From a virus, in IMG/VR virus record IMGVR_UViG_3300023223_000342, positions 1-46,374 of that record: a DNA stretch of 46,374 nucleotides. One strand, 5' to 3'. Shown here piece by piece: positions 23,358-31,214 of this stretch. Position numbers and translations under genes: made by a program. The notes under the pieces were generated by a model. It was not told the origin of the DNA and searched no databases. It was given only the letters and a program-made list of their open reading frames with translations. Each line of letters opens with the position of its first letter. Positions within the stretch are counted from its first letter, which is position 1.

Positions 23358-25610
23358 TACACTATACCTCCGAGCTTTCTTAGTTAACCGACTATTCTCT
23401 TTTATTAAGTGTTGCGTAAACCCTCCCGAATCAATATCAATATGATTCTGAGGTTGTGACCTAATAGCGTCTGCAATAGCTTTAGTATCGTTACTAATGC
23501 TAATATTTGGGCTTACCTGAATAAAGTTACCGTCAATGATTCGTTTGGTAATATCCGCATTCAATTCCTTGTTCCGGATCATTTTTAGTAAAGGCATAAA
23601 GTCTCTTGTTTCTTTTGAGGTCATAACGCTTTCCCCTCTTGATAGCATAGCATGAATGCTATCGCTTGTCTCAGATCCGGCTCCCTTTAAATCTAATACG
23701 CCCCTTGAAAAGAGCTTAGGTATAGGTATTGCAGAGGCAACTATACTTGCAGTGTTTAAAGTTGCTAAGGCTTTCATTGCTGCTATCCCTGGTAAGTTTG
23801 CCGGAAACGGAAAAGCAGCGGCGGCTTTAGCTACGGACAAGTTACCCTGTATGATAGACTCAACCACGGCGAGGGCTTTACTTGCAAGAGCGTTTTTTCT
23901 AAGAAGGGCAAACCCAACATTAAACCGAGCTGTTATCTTTTCAATTCTTACTCTTTCTAATTGATCATCAACAGCTTGCTGTTGTTCTGCATCCGCTAAT
24001 CTTTGAGCATTAGCGGCATTTACATTTGCTTGCCCAATTTCTGCTAACCGTTCACCATGTCGTTCTTCAATCTCTTCTAACTTCTCAGCTTTTATTTCTG
24101 CATCTTCAATTTCTTGATTTGAAGCTTTCGTGGTGGCTTCTGCTCTTTTCCTTGCAGCGTCATCTAACTCCTTAGTAGTTACTATTAAGTCGTCCAGTTT
24201 TCGCTCTGTTTCTGTAATAGCAGCATTAAAAAAATCAATATCTTCCTTTTTAAATGCTTTTTCTCTTTCTTCCCTAAATTCTTTTAATTGTGCTTTTAAT
24301 GCTTCAATCAGCCCTATAGGTTCTGGGATTTCTGTAGTCATAGCACCAAAAGCCCCACCAATTCCGAGTATTGCCTCCTCAAATCCTGGTAATTCTTGAT
24401 TTAGGCTTGCTATCTTTAATGCTAATTCTTCAATTTCTTCCTTATTACCACCCATTGCGATACGGGTCTCATCACTAACGTTAGTTAAAAATCTCAATGA
24501 GGTTGTAAAGAAATCAACCGCTCCCTTCGCAGAAGTTCCTATAAGACCTTCCCCCTCGTCAATTGTAAAAATGAATTCCTGCCATGCGCTGGCTGCTAAA
24601 TCTAATGATCCTGATAAAGTATCCAACTGTTCAGCTGCTACCTTTGCGGCTGTTCCGGCAGCACTTTGCAGGGCGTCATCAAATTCTGCGGTCGTGCTTA
24701 TATTCTTTGCTAAAATTGAAGCTGATACCGCGGCACGCTTACCAAACTCATCAGTCGAGGCTGTAAGCTTATTTGTTGAGTTAGCTAATTCAGTTAAAAT
24801 TTCATCATAAGATTTTCCCGCTGACGCAGCCTCAATAAATATGTTTCTTAATGCAGTGGCACTGGTAGAAGTATCAATCCCCGAATCAGCAAGCTTTCCA
24901 AGTAAAGCCACCATACGGGTAAAAGGAATGCCTGCCGCCTCGGCGGCCCCGCCAACAATAGGCAAAGCAACATTTAACTTCTCAAAACTTAACGCACTCT
25001 TTTGGGTTGCAAGGGTTAATATGTCAATAATCTTCCCTGCGTCCTGGGTCTCAAACTCATCAAAGGTTCTGACCATTGCGCCTACTAATTCAGCGGTCTG
25101 GTCTAATTCAGCATTCAATGCTATTGACCCCTCGATTATTCCCCCCGTTAATGAAATGATCTCCTTTTGTGTAAATCCTAAACGAGCTAAGCTTACTTGT
25201 AACTTAGTAACTTCGCTGGCTGTTTTAGCTGTAGTGCCTCCAAATTCTCTTGCTGACTTCGTAAGTCCTTCTATTTGTTTTCGGGTCTTGCCGAGTACCC
25301 CAGCGAGTACTGCGTTATTCTTTTGAAACTCTACGACGGTTTTAGCTGCATTTCTTAAAACTGTAGCAAAAAGTATTATTCCTGTTGTAATCCCAAAGGC
25401 GGCCCCCAGGTTTTTCATAGAAGTTCCTAACCCTGCCATTCGGGTTGAAGTCCTGCCCACTGTAGTGTTTAATTTGGTAAATTTACTATTAAGCTCAGTA
25501 ACTTTCTTTTGAGCTACTCCATTGGCAGTCTCAAGGGACCTTAGACGTTTTTCTATTGCCTGTAGTTTCTTTTCTCCCTCAACGAGGTATCTTATCCGAA
25601 CGTCTGCCAA
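23355..25610 (-). CDS. Tail tape measure protein
   Basis: 751 residues from TTG 25608-25610; an in-frame stop lies just upstream, and the ATG seven bases earlier is in another frame. N-terminal coiled coil (KLQAIEKRLRSLETANGVAQ), a hydrophobic segment (FGITTGIILFATVLRNAAKT), then a TP901-type core (NNAVLAGVLGKTRKQIEGLT; TQKSALSFEKLNVALPIVGG) and charged coiled coil near residues 430-560. It sets tail length; by the usual 1.5 angstrom per residue rule the tail would be about 110 nm. Position after the chaperone gene pair confirms the call. Confidence 0.85.
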   Translation of the reverse strand: MADVRIRYLVEGEKKLQAIEKRLRSLETANGVAQKKVTELNSKFTKLNTTVGRTSTRMAGLGTSMKNLGAAFGITTGIILFATVLRNAAKTVVEFQKNNAVLAGVLGKTRKQIEGLTKSAREFGGTTAKTASEVTKLQVSLARLGFTQKEIISLTGGIIEGSIALNAELDQTAELVGAMVRTFDEFETQDAGKIIDILTLATQKSALSFEKLNVALPIVGGAAEAAGIPFTRMVALLGKLADSGIDTSTSATALRNIFIEAASAGKSYDEILTELANSTNKLTASTDEFGKRAAVSASILAKNISTTAEFDDALQSAAGTAAKVAAEQLDTLSGSLDLAASAWQEFIFTIDEGEGLIGTSAKGAVDFFTTSLRFLTNVSDETRIAMGGNKEEIEELALKIASLNQELPGFEEAILGIGGAFGAMTTEIPEPIGLIEALKAQLKEFREEREKAFKKEDIDFFNAAITETERKLDDLIVTTKELDDAARKRAEATTKASNQEIEDAEIKAEKLEEIEERHGERLAEIGQANVNAANAQRLADAEQQQAVDDQLERVRIEKITARFNVGFALLRKNALASKALAVVESIIQGNLSVAKAAAAFPFPANLPGIAAMKALATLNTASIVASAIPIPKLFSRGVLDLKGAGSETSDSIHAMLSRGESVMTSKETRDFMPLLKMIRNKELNADITKRIIDGNFIQVSPNISISNDTKAIADAIRSQPQNHIDIDSGGFTQHLIKENSRLTKKARRYSV

Positions 25611-25630
25611 TTAACCATACCTAAAAGATT

Positions 25631-25810
25631 TTATCTTGCCGAAGCCTTTTTATTGGAACTCTCATGAAGCATTTCTATGTAAAAATAGTAATTTTCTATT
25701 GAATAGTTTTTTAATTCAGCTACTAATAAAGGATTGTAGTCGCATAAAGCCCAAAATGTAGAGATAGTTTTTATTTGCCTGTTGTGGTGCTGCTGGACTT
25801 TGCCTTTTTC
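25631..25810 (-). CDS. Frameshift extension of the tail assembly chaperone (-1 frame)
   Basis: An open frame without its own start, shifted -1 relative to the chaperone gene. It stays open from the last 15 codons of that gene, past its stop, to a stop at 25631-25633, encoding TISTFWALCDYNPLLVAELK, then NYSIENYYFYIEMLHESSNK. The A-rich minus-strand stretch AAAGAAAAAGG (about 25803-25813) is a good slip site. Tailed phages with long tails make such G/GT-type pairs just before the tape measure gene; the position here is exactly right. Confidence 0.65.
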   Translation of the reverse strand, partial: EKGKVQQHHNRQIKTISTFWALCDYNPLLVAELKNYSIENYYFYIEMLHESSNKKASAR

Positions 25811-26433
25811 TTTAGTCCTTTTAGGAATTCGTTGTTTGCCTTTGTTAGTTTTGAAAAGGTGTTCATATCGTTTTTCGAGATATTGACCTGCGGTAAGTAT
25901 TCTTTTATAGGTTTTCTGAAAAAAAAAGCAGACGCAGGCTCCTTTCTGAAAGCCTCAATTTTCTTATCCCCTATTGTGTAGTCATAGTCGTTTAGCTGTT
26001 CTTCTAAAGTAAAGAAAGCACAACTGAATAACCTGTAAAAAGTATCTGTATCCATGAACTGGGTAAGCCGGTGCTGTATCCCCATTGCTATAGCGGCCAC
26101 GTTATTAAGCTCTCCTTTGTTAATAAATTCTATTTGGTTGTCCATTAGTTCACTTAATTCTTTAGAAGAGATCCGCATTTCAGCATCACGAATAAACTCT
26201 TCTATCTTCATATACCGGAGGGCAGGCATATCCAGGATAGATTTCATTTGATAGTAGTCCTGGCCGTCTATCGTAAACCCATATTCTACTAATGCTTTAT
26301 AGTTAGGATGTAAAGCTGTTACGGGTTCTATTTCTACCGGTGTGCCTTCGCTATTAATTAGCCCGTTCTTATCAAGATGAATGATTGACTTCTTAGTAGG
26401 TACTCTGGTAATATAGAAAGGGCCTATTTTCAT
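25771..26433 (-). CDS. Tail assembly chaperone
   Basis: 220 residues (MKIGPFYITRVPTKKSIIHL) ending in a flexible basic tail (LKGLKKKAKSSSTTTGK). The ending falls at the frameshift region, so a minority product of about 264 residues is expected. The chaperone coats the tape measure protein during tail tube growth. ATGA overlap with the small gene upstream. Confidence 0.7.
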   Translation of the reverse strand: MKIGPFYITRVPTKKSIIHLDKNGLINSEGTPVEIEPVTALHPNYKALVEYGFTIDGQDYYQMKSILDMPALRYMKIEEFIRDAEMRISSKELSELMDNQIEFINKGELNNVAAIAMGIQHRLTQFMDTDTFYRLFSCAFFTLEEQLNDYDYTIGDKKIEAFRKEPASAFFFRKPIKEYLPQVNISKNDMNTFSKLTKANNEFLKGLKKKAKSSSTTTGK

Positions 26434-26588
26434 CTATAACGTGGGTTTTTTATTTTAAAACAATAAGCAACAAGTCTTAAACTATTAAAATAAAGGTATC
26501 TTTCGTATGCTCCCATACGCCCGTCTCTTGTTATGATTTTATCTTGATAGTTACAAGGAACCCATTCGTTTCGGCCGCTAATGGTCAT
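26430..26588 (-). CDS. Small hypothetical protein
   Basis: 52 residues, MTISGRNEWVPCNYQDKIIT, then GRMGAYERYLYFNSLRLVAY. ATG at 26586-26588 is chosen because it overlaps the preceding stop by ATGA; a longer frame from 26642 would overlap the upstream gene heavily. Confidence 0.5.
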   Translation of the reverse strand: MTISGRNEWVPCNYQDKIITRDGRMGAYERYLYFNSLRLVAYCFKIKNPRYR

Positions 26589-26719
26589 TGAATATAGATA
26601 TAACAAATAATTCCAAGAGTTTTTGATATATACAATGAACAATGATATTCTTTGTTAGTCTTAAAATAAGACTCGCTTACATCCATAAACTTCCAATGTC
26701 TTTTAAAAGGGATTTTCAT
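26585..26719 (-). CDS. Small hypothetical protein
   Basis: 44 residues, MKIPFKRHWKFMDVSESYFK, ending with a hydrophobic stretch LGIICYIYIQ. Start in TAATG shared with the upstream stop; stop in ATGA shared with the next start. The double coupling supports it despite its size. Confidence 0.5.
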   Translation of the reverse strand: MKIPFKRHWKFMDVSESYFKTNKEYHCSLYISKTLGIICYIYIQ

Positions 26720-26937
26720 TATTCTTGACAGCGTTCGAGTGCCCTATTCAAAAAATCTATTAATGTTTTAATTTCATGATGATCAAAGTTGACTTCCCCT
26801 TTTCTGTCTATCTTTAAAGTTATACAAAGGACTCCTCCATTATGAACAGACGCATATTCTTCAATTTGTTCAAAAGTAAGTTCAACAGGATTTTTTATTT
26901 TATGATCATGATTAAATTTTATATATTCTAATCTCAT
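26719..26937 (-). CDS. Hypothetical protein
   Basis: 72 residues, MRLEYIKFNHDHKIKNPVEL; FEQIEEYASVHNGGVLCITL; ends in an amphipathic helix (LIDFLNRALERCQE). No family recognised. Between terminase and chaperone genes. Confidence 0.55.
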   Translation of the reverse strand: MRLEYIKFNHDHKIKNPVELTFEQIEEYASVHNGGVLCITLKIDRKGEVNFDHHEIKTLIDFLNRALERCQE

Positions 26938-26942
26938 TTCTT

Positions 26943-27107
26943 TTACCCGGAAGGTCGTTTTGATTGAAGTTCTAATAATTCTTCATTTAAATGTTTATCT
27001 AAATATTTTCCTATCTCATCAACTAAAAAAGGGCTTATCCCTTCTAAATGATCTGCATTTATAGCTTCCGTATAAATCTCTCTTAATAACTCAAAGGGTC
27101 CTTTCAT
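26943..27107 (-). CDS. Small acidic helical protein
   Basis: 54 residues, MKGPFELLREIYTEAINADH, LEGISPFLVDEIGKYLDKHL. Amphipathic helices throughout. ATGA overlap with the upstream small gene. Confidence 0.5.
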   Translation of the reverse strand: MKGPFELLREIYTEAINADHLEGISPFLVDEIGKYLDKHLNEELLELQSKRPSG

Positions 27108-27250
27108 ATTAATTCTTTAAATCTAAATCCCACCACCATTTCACCAGCCTTATTAAAATATATCATTACTGGCGAAGTAGGATTAAAATCATCCCTCCAT
27201 ACTAATATCCATTCATTAGCATAACCTTCCGATACTCTTCTCTTTTCCAT
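27104..27250 (-). CDS. Small hypothetical protein
   Basis: 48 residues, MEKRRVSEGYANEWILVWRD, then NKAGEMVVGFRFKELI; predicted beta hairpin pairs. It starts one base after the terminase stop and is ATGA-coupled downstream. Confidence 0.5.
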   Translation of the reverse strand: MEKRRVSEGYANEWILVWRDDFNPTSPVMIYFNKAGEMVVGFRFKELI

Positions 27251-27251
27251 A

Positions 27252-28496
27252 TCAGTATGCTTTAAACTTTCGTATTATATCAGGGAACTCAGCATCACAA
27301 ATATATCTCCACGTATCAAGAAAATCATTCTTCTGTTTGTTCCTGTTCTTAATCAAGACACCATATTCATCTACCTGAGCAATACCGCAATCTCTAATGA
27401 GTTCTTCGTTTTTAGGGTCAATAAACATCCCAATCCGTGGATGATTGAGTACTAAGTTACAAAGATTTCGTGATTCTATTAAATCTAAGTTTTTGCCTCT
27501 CTTTAATATACGACTTCTGTCATTACGGGGAATCTTAAGCCTTTGGATTATTACCTCCCAATAGCTCCGTTTACCCCTTACCATTCCCGTGCGCGCGCCC
27601 CCTGAAGCATCACCGGTAACTATGTATTGTTGTTCACCATACTTAGAAAGAATAGCATCACAGACCTGTTCAATATCGCTATTACCTAAACGAATCTTGT
27701 CAATAATGTTGATAGTATTAGAATCCCTTTGATAAATACTAACAGCAAAAGGGTCAATATTAAAGTCAAAAGAGAGTCTAATAGAAAGGGTTTCATTTAT
27801 TGGGCATTCTTTTACATGTTTCTTAGCGTCCCATTGATGCAAAAAGGGCATAGAATTTATGTCTACATATTCAGCCATGCACTCCTGCTCAAAAGCAAAG
27901 GTATCAAGTTCTTCTTTTTGTATCTCTACCTCTTCCCTTTCGATGTAAGGGTTGTCATACATGGTATAATGGAAAAACGCCCACCTTTCTGAGTTTCTGT
28001 GTTTAGCCTCGATTAAGTAGAATCCATTTGAATACCCTTTAGGCCTTGACATTATCCACGCATCCCCCTGATAGTCTGCAAGTGTAGGCATTATGGTCTC
28101 TTCCCATGCTATGTAGAGCTTTCCGGCTTTAGCTGCTTCATCTATTATAGCCCTGTGATACTTACGCCCCTGGCCGGACATAGGCTCGTCCATAGACCAA
28201 AAGTCTATTATACCCCCACCCCATAGCCTTAGCTGTTTAAGTTGTTCATTACACTTTTCTGTTACTTCACGGTAAGTGTATTTTAAGTCTATCCATACAT
28301 CAGATGAATCCTTTGAGGTGGGATACCAGATCCCTACCCTTTTACCTTCAAGGGCTATGCTTGCTAGTTCTTCTATTAGTGTGGTTTTACCGAAACGTCT
28401 ACCACAACGTAAATGGTTAAATCGTTTTGCTTTCTCGAATATCTCAGATTGTGCGGGATGTAATTCTTTGAGGGCTACTATTAATTCGTCTGTCAT
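27252..28496 (-). CDS. terL: Terminase large subunit
   Basis: 414 residues. Walker A is HLRCGRRFGKTTLIEELA (about residues 27-44, GRRFGKTT); Walker B is YHRAIIDEAAKAG (about 113-125, IIDEA); the motif III region is AWIMSRPKGY. The RNase H-like nuclease starts with LSFDFNIDPFAVSIYQ (about 244-259), then VTGDASGGARTG (about 294-305), and a late Asp in KNDFLDTWRYICDAEF. It cuts concatemers and pumps DNA into the head with the portal. Start in TAATG with the upstream stop. A 414-residue length is short but normal for Bacteroidota siphophages. Confidence 0.93.
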   Translation of the reverse strand: MTDELIVALKELHPAQSEIFEKAKRFNHLRCGRRFGKTTLIEELASIALEGKRVGIWYPTSKDSSDVWIDLKYTYREVTEKCNEQLKQLRLWGGGIIDFWSMDEPMSGQGRKYHRAIIDEAAKAGKLYIAWEETIMPTLADYQGDAWIMSRPKGYSNGFYLIEAKHRNSERWAFFHYTMYDNPYIEREEVEIQKEELDTFAFEQECMAEYVDINSMPFLHQWDAKKHVKECPINETLSIRLSFDFNIDPFAVSIYQRDSNTINIIDKIRLGNSDIEQVCDAILSKYGEQQYIVTGDASGGARTGMVRGKRSYWEVIIQRLKIPRNDRSRILKRGKNLDLIESRNLCNLVLNHPRIGMFIDPKNEELIRDCGIAQVDEYGVLIKNRNKQKNDFLDTWRYICDAEFPDIIRKFKAY

Positions 28497-28747
28497 TAAA
28501 CAGTAACAGTTTCAGCATAAGGTGGGAACGTTCCTAATCTATTAAAATCAGAAAGTGCCCAATATTCCTTTACCCATTGTTTGTATTCCCATGGATTGAC
28601 AACCCATTGCCCGTAAAGGTATTCTGTTATCTTAGCTTCACCTTTCCGAAAGAATATCTTATATCGAGGCTTATTTACAGTCATCTCTAAACCTACATTA
28701 CAATTAAATACCTGAAATGCAGGAATACTTTTACAGTGTCCCATCAA
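28496..28747 (-). CDS. Hypothetical protein between terminase subunits
   Basis: 83 residues from TTG/ATG at 28747/28744; an internal ATG (MTVNKPRYKIFFRKGEAKIT) 21 codons later is a plausible true start, since the first part overlaps a 21-residue frame. Tyr/Trp-rich (YGQWVVNPWEYKQWVKEYW). No family. Confidence 0.5.
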   Translation of the reverse strand: MMGHCKSIPAFQVFNCNVGLEMTVNKPRYKIFFRKGEAKITEYLYGQWVVNPWEYKQWVKEYWALSDFNRLGTFPPYAETVTV

Positions 28748-28796
28748 ACAGCGTTCCTAAGTACATTAAAACTAATATGCAGAATATGAGAATCAT
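28731..28796 (-). CDS. 21-residue membrane peptide
   Basis: MILIFCILVLMYLGTLFDGT: one short hydrophobic helix. ATGA overlap with the upstream gene stop. Could be a true microprotein or a coupling leader for the next gene. Confidence 0.35.
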   Translation of the reverse strand: MILIFCILVLMYLGTLFDGTL

Positions 28797-28936
28797 TTCT
28801 TATGATCTCCATAGAAAGGACTCCCAAAAGCCCAAGAGTCTCTTATCTGATACTTATTGCATCGTTGACATTCTCTGTTATGAAAGGACTCAATCCATCT
28901 ATGTCCTATTATCTTACAAATAAATCTTTTCATCAT
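28793..28936 (-). CDS. Small zinc-ribbon protein (DUF1660-like)
   Basis: 47 residues. FICKIIGHRWIESFHNRECQ and RCNKYQIRDSW give C-x3-GH-x-W...C-x2-C, the pattern of small prophage proteins of the DUF1660 type. Function unknown; probably binds zinc. Start at 28936 overlaps the small-terminase stop by ATGA. Confidence 0.55.
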   Translation of the reverse strand: MMKRFICKIIGHRWIESFHNRECQRCNKYQIRDSWAFGSPFYGDHKK

Positions 28937-29226
28937 TTCTTTACCTTTTCTCTTATTACTCTAATAACCATTTCACCGCTGTGTTGGTTGGTAGTATTCT
29001 GGTGTTTAGGTTTGAAGTAGTTCAGTACCTTACAGGCTAACTCAACACCTAATACTTTGTTTTTAGTTTCTCCGCTATCCATTAGGTCTTTAATAGTTGT
29101 CTGAATACCTTCAGCTAAGCCCTCTTCAATATACTTACCTAAGGCCTCCCATTGGGTAGTTTTCTTATTAATAGAACCCTTTTGTCTGCCTCCTGTTTTC
29201 TCTTTTCCTTTTTCCCACTTACTCAC
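28933..29226 (-). CDS. terS: Terminase small subunit (probable)
   Basis: 97 residues. N-terminus KTGGRQKGSINKKTTQWEAL is the GGRxKGxxNKxT motif seen at the start of DNA-binding phage proteins near terminases; a helical core follows (LGKYIEEGLAEGIQTTIKDL), then a tail of NTTNQHSGEMVIRVIREK. Position upstream of the large subunit, size and helical content support the call. It would recognise the packaging site, whose location I cannot see. Confidence 0.65.
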   Translation of the reverse strand: MSKWEKGKEKTGGRQKGSINKKTTQWEALGKYIEEGLAEGIQTTIKDLMDSGETKNKVLGVELACKVLNYFKPKHQNTTNQHSGEMVIRVIREKVKK

Positions 29227-29258
29227 TCTAATAAATGTCTTTTATAGACTAAAGTTAG

Positions 29259-29546
29259 TTATTTCTGTTTAAATGCGTTTGCAGCTACTTTTACTTCAGT
29301 ATCATCCCAAAAGTTAATCCAATGTTTTAACCTTGCTTTATTAAGTTCTTCTCTATCAATTTGTTTAGCTGCTCCTTGTAATACCTTATCAATATCAGCT
29401 CTTGAGCATTCCTCCCAGGCCATAGGTTTTGTAAAATCTATCTTATCTAATAATTGTTGATTAATTGGAGATAGTTTCCCTTCTTTCTTAGGTAAGAAGC
29501 CCAATAGCGGGCTTAGTAGTAATGCTATAAATTCAAATCGTTTCAT
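29259..29546 (-). CDS. Hypothetical protein with hydrophobic N-terminus
   Basis: 95 residues. MKRFEFIALLLSPLLGFLPK looks like an uncleaved or cleavable signal/anchor; the rest is charged and helical (RADIDKVLQGAAKQIDREEL). May be membrane-associated. ATGA overlap with the upstream gene is at 29543-29546. Confidence 0.55.
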   Translation of the reverse strand: MKRFEFIALLLSPLLGFLPKKEGKLSPINQQLLDKIDFTKPMAWEECSRADIDKVLQGAAKQIDREELNKARLKHWINFWDDTEVKVAANAFKQK

Positions 29547-29737
29547 GATTGTTCAAATTGCTGAAAGTTATATCCTGATTTATCATCATACATAGGAACA
29601 TTTAAAAGTTCCCCTAATATTGCTTCATGTATGTCGTGGGCCTTTCCGTCTGAACAGCACCCACATCCCTCTGATCTCATATAATTAGCCACAGCCTCTC
29701 TAATCTTCTTTACCTCTTTGGTAGTCTTGTATTTCAT
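29543..29737 (-). CDS. Small Cys-rich hypothetical protein
   Basis: 64 residues. REAVANYMRSEGCGCCSDGK carries CGCC, followed by AHDIHEAILGELLNVPMYDD. This pattern recurs in small phage proteins of unknown role. Coupled by ATGA on both sides. Confidence 0.6.
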   Translation of the reverse strand: MKYKTTKEVKKIREAVANYMRSEGCGCCSDGKAHDIHEAILGELLNVPMYDDKSGYNFQQFEQS

Positions 29738-30000
29738 TTTTTTATAGGGTTAGGTCCACTCCAAAGGACATGACATACTGTTGCTTCACCAAATAGACAT
29801 GCATCATAATATAATACACAGTCCGGTTCTATGTGTTCTGGAGGGCTTAATGAATAGTAATTTCCTCTATCTGTAATAATTTTGTAATGTGCTGTCCTTT
29901 CACATTCAGGTTGAGGGTCTTCTGTAGAGCAACGACTAAGTAAAAAAAATCCAATAAAAGTAAGATTTAATACAAATGATATAATAAATGTAGTTTTCAT
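29734..30000 (-). CDS. Putative small lipoprotein or anchored protein
   Basis: 88 residues. MKTTFIISFVLNLTFIGFFL, then LSRCSTEDPQ: a signal-like helix with a possible lipobox (LLSRC, not ideal because of Arg at -1). The exposed part has four further Cys, which may pair in the periplasm. Superinfection or envelope function is possible. Confidence 0.5.
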   Translation of the reverse strand: MKTTFIISFVLNLTFIGFFLLSRCSTEDPQPECERTAHYKIITDRGNYYSLSPPEHIEPDCVLYYDACLFGEATVCHVLWSGPNPIKK

Positions 30001-30015
30001 TTGTTCATAAGGTTA
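29994..30015. repeat. 22-bp junction repeat, copy 1
   Basis: Includes TTCATTTGTTCATAAGGTTA; identical to 30186-30207. Here it is the leader and start codon of the lipoprotein-like gene and the stop of the membrane-protein gene before it. Confidence 0.85.
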
Positions 30016-30192
30016 TTCATATGAGGGATGTTTTTTATCATTATAATTAGAAATCCATACCAAAACCATTAAAGATACAGTAAATGAGATTCCTGTTATT
30101 ATTAAATATCCCATAATTGAAAAAACGAAACAGCTAACAAACCAATAAATCATTATTGGTACTCCTAAATTTTTACATATCCAGTTTTTCAT
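30013..30192 (-). CDS. Small two-helix membrane protein
   Basis: 59 residues: MKNWICKNLGVPIMIYWFVS then CFVFSIMGYLIITGISFTVS and LMVLVWISN; two or three membrane helices. Flanked by the two 22-base junction repeats, suggesting insertion as a cassette. ATGA overlap with the upstream stop. Confidence 0.6.
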   Translation of the reverse strand: MKNWICKNLGVPIMIYWFVSCFVFSIMGYLIITGISFTVSLMVLVWISNYNDKKHPSYE

Positions 30193-30207
30193 TTGTTCAT
30201 AAGGTTA
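30186..30207. repeat. 22-bp junction repeat, copy 2
   Basis: Exact second copy of 29994-30015. Here it encodes the final residues NLMNK and stop of the upstream gene together with the start of the two-helix protein. Confidence 0.85.
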
Positions 30208-30533
30208 GAGATTATATAATTCAGTCCGGCTAATGAAATAACCCATATTATCCATGTTCCTACTAAGATATACCAATTCTCATTAATGCTATGTACGTTT
30301 AAAAACACTAAATATCCTAATGTTCCCCAGGTTGAGGCCATACAGGGTGCGCATACATAAATCATTTTATGCCATTCGGGACCATTAAAATGGTAATTCT
30401 CAGTGCCGTCAAAGGGGCTGGGGCCATAGTCATTACTATACCATCGTTTTACTAAAAAATGAAATAACATTCCAGGCTTAAGCAGTGCCCGTATTCCAAA
30501 AATAAACAGTGAGTTTAATATAAATTCTATCAT
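30189..30533 (-). CDS. DUF1360-like membrane protein
   Basis: 114 residues from ATG 30531-30533 (MIEFILNSLFIFGIRALLKP), which gives an ATGA overlap. Three hydrophobic segments; YVCAPCMASTWGTLGYLVFL in the middle holds the C-x2-C...W pattern of DUF1360-type membrane proteins. Role unknown. Confidence 0.55.
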   Translation of the reverse strand: MIEFILNSLFIFGIRALLKPGMLFHFLVKRWYSNDYGPSPFDGTENYHFNGPEWHKMIYVCAPCMASTWGTLGYLVFLNVHSINENWYILVGTWIIWVISLAGLNYIISNLMNK

Positions 30534-30760
30534 GATTGTTCTTTTAGGCATTGTTCAAGAATATCGTTAATGGCATCTGTATAACCCTGAACATAATTAT
30601 CTGAATACGCTAATCTGTCAATTTTTTTGATTCTTTGATTTCTTATAATCTTCTCTACCTCTGAGAGAGGAATGTATTCGCCATCATCAGCATTTCCGGT
30701 AACATAAAAAATATTATCAGTATGTTCGGAATATTGTCTTGTTAGTTCTACTGTCTTCAT
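30530..30760 (-). CDS. Hypothetical protein, tandem paralog A
   Basis: 76 residues, MKTVELTRQYSEHTDNIFYV; core EYIPLSEVEKIIRNQRIKK; ends EQCLKEQS. Shares its first residues and the Y-I-x-x-S-E-[VI]-E-x-I-I core with the next upstream gene, with the same 17-base junction at both starts. Confidence 0.6.
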   Translation of the reverse strand: MKTVELTRQYSEHTDNIFYVTGNADDGEYIPLSEVEKIIRNQRIKKIDRLAYSDNYVQGYTDAINDILEQCLKEQS

Positions 30761-31014
30761 GGGTTCTGTTTTAGGAATTGTTTAACTTCTTTTTTAATCC
30801 AATTTTTAAATTCATTTGTATGATGAATTTTACTCCCGTTTTTTTTGCAGCACTCAGCATCCTGCCATAAGATAAAATCTTCTATAATATTCTCTATCTC
30901 TGAGGCAAGAATGTATGGGCCTGACAAATCTTTAGAATAAGCTTCATCGTCGAGTTTTCCATCTTTATAGACATTGTAATTCTGAATATCTTTTTCAAAT
31001 CTTACTGTCTTCAT
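30757..31014 (-). CDS. Hypothetical protein, tandem paralog B
   Basis: 85 residues, MKTVRFEKDIQNYNVYKDGK; core YILASEIENIIEDFILWQD; C-terminus NWIKKEVKQFLKQNP. Paralog of the following gene. Function unknown. ATGA overlap downstream. Confidence 0.6.
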   Translation of the reverse strand: MKTVRFEKDIQNYNVYKDGKLDDEAYSKDLSGPYILASEIENIIEDFILWQDAECCKKNGSKIHHTNEFKNWIKKEVKQFLKQNP

Positions 31015-31017
31015 GGG

Positions 31018-31203
31018 TTAGGGGGTTTCTATAGTTAATACTTCTTCTTCAAACTTCTCCCATTGTTCATTTAATGAGGTGTAATCTAACTCTCCACTTT
31101 TTTCAAACAACCATTCTAAGAAATCTCTATAAGTTTCAATTATTACAAACTGTTGAGATATTTTCTCTTTATCCTGTGGATCACTAATAAGATCAGCTTT
31201 CAT
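31018..31203 (-). CDS. Small acidic hypothetical protein
   Basis: 61 residues, MKADLISDPQDKEKISQQFV; acidic helix EQWEKFEEEVLTIETP at the end. No family. The leader AACCCTTAGAGA before the ATG resembles other starts in this block. Confidence 0.5.
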   Translation of the reverse strand: MKADLISDPQDKEKISQQFVIIETYRDFLEWLFEKSGELDYTSLNEQWEKFEEEVLTIETP

Positions 31204-31214
31204 TCTCTAAGGGT

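Noticed and set aside
24841-25326. 161-codon plus-strand frame inside the tape measure gene
   Set aside because: Antisense shadow of a long Ala/Ser/Leu-rich gene; Ser/Ala/Phe-rich composition and no start context.
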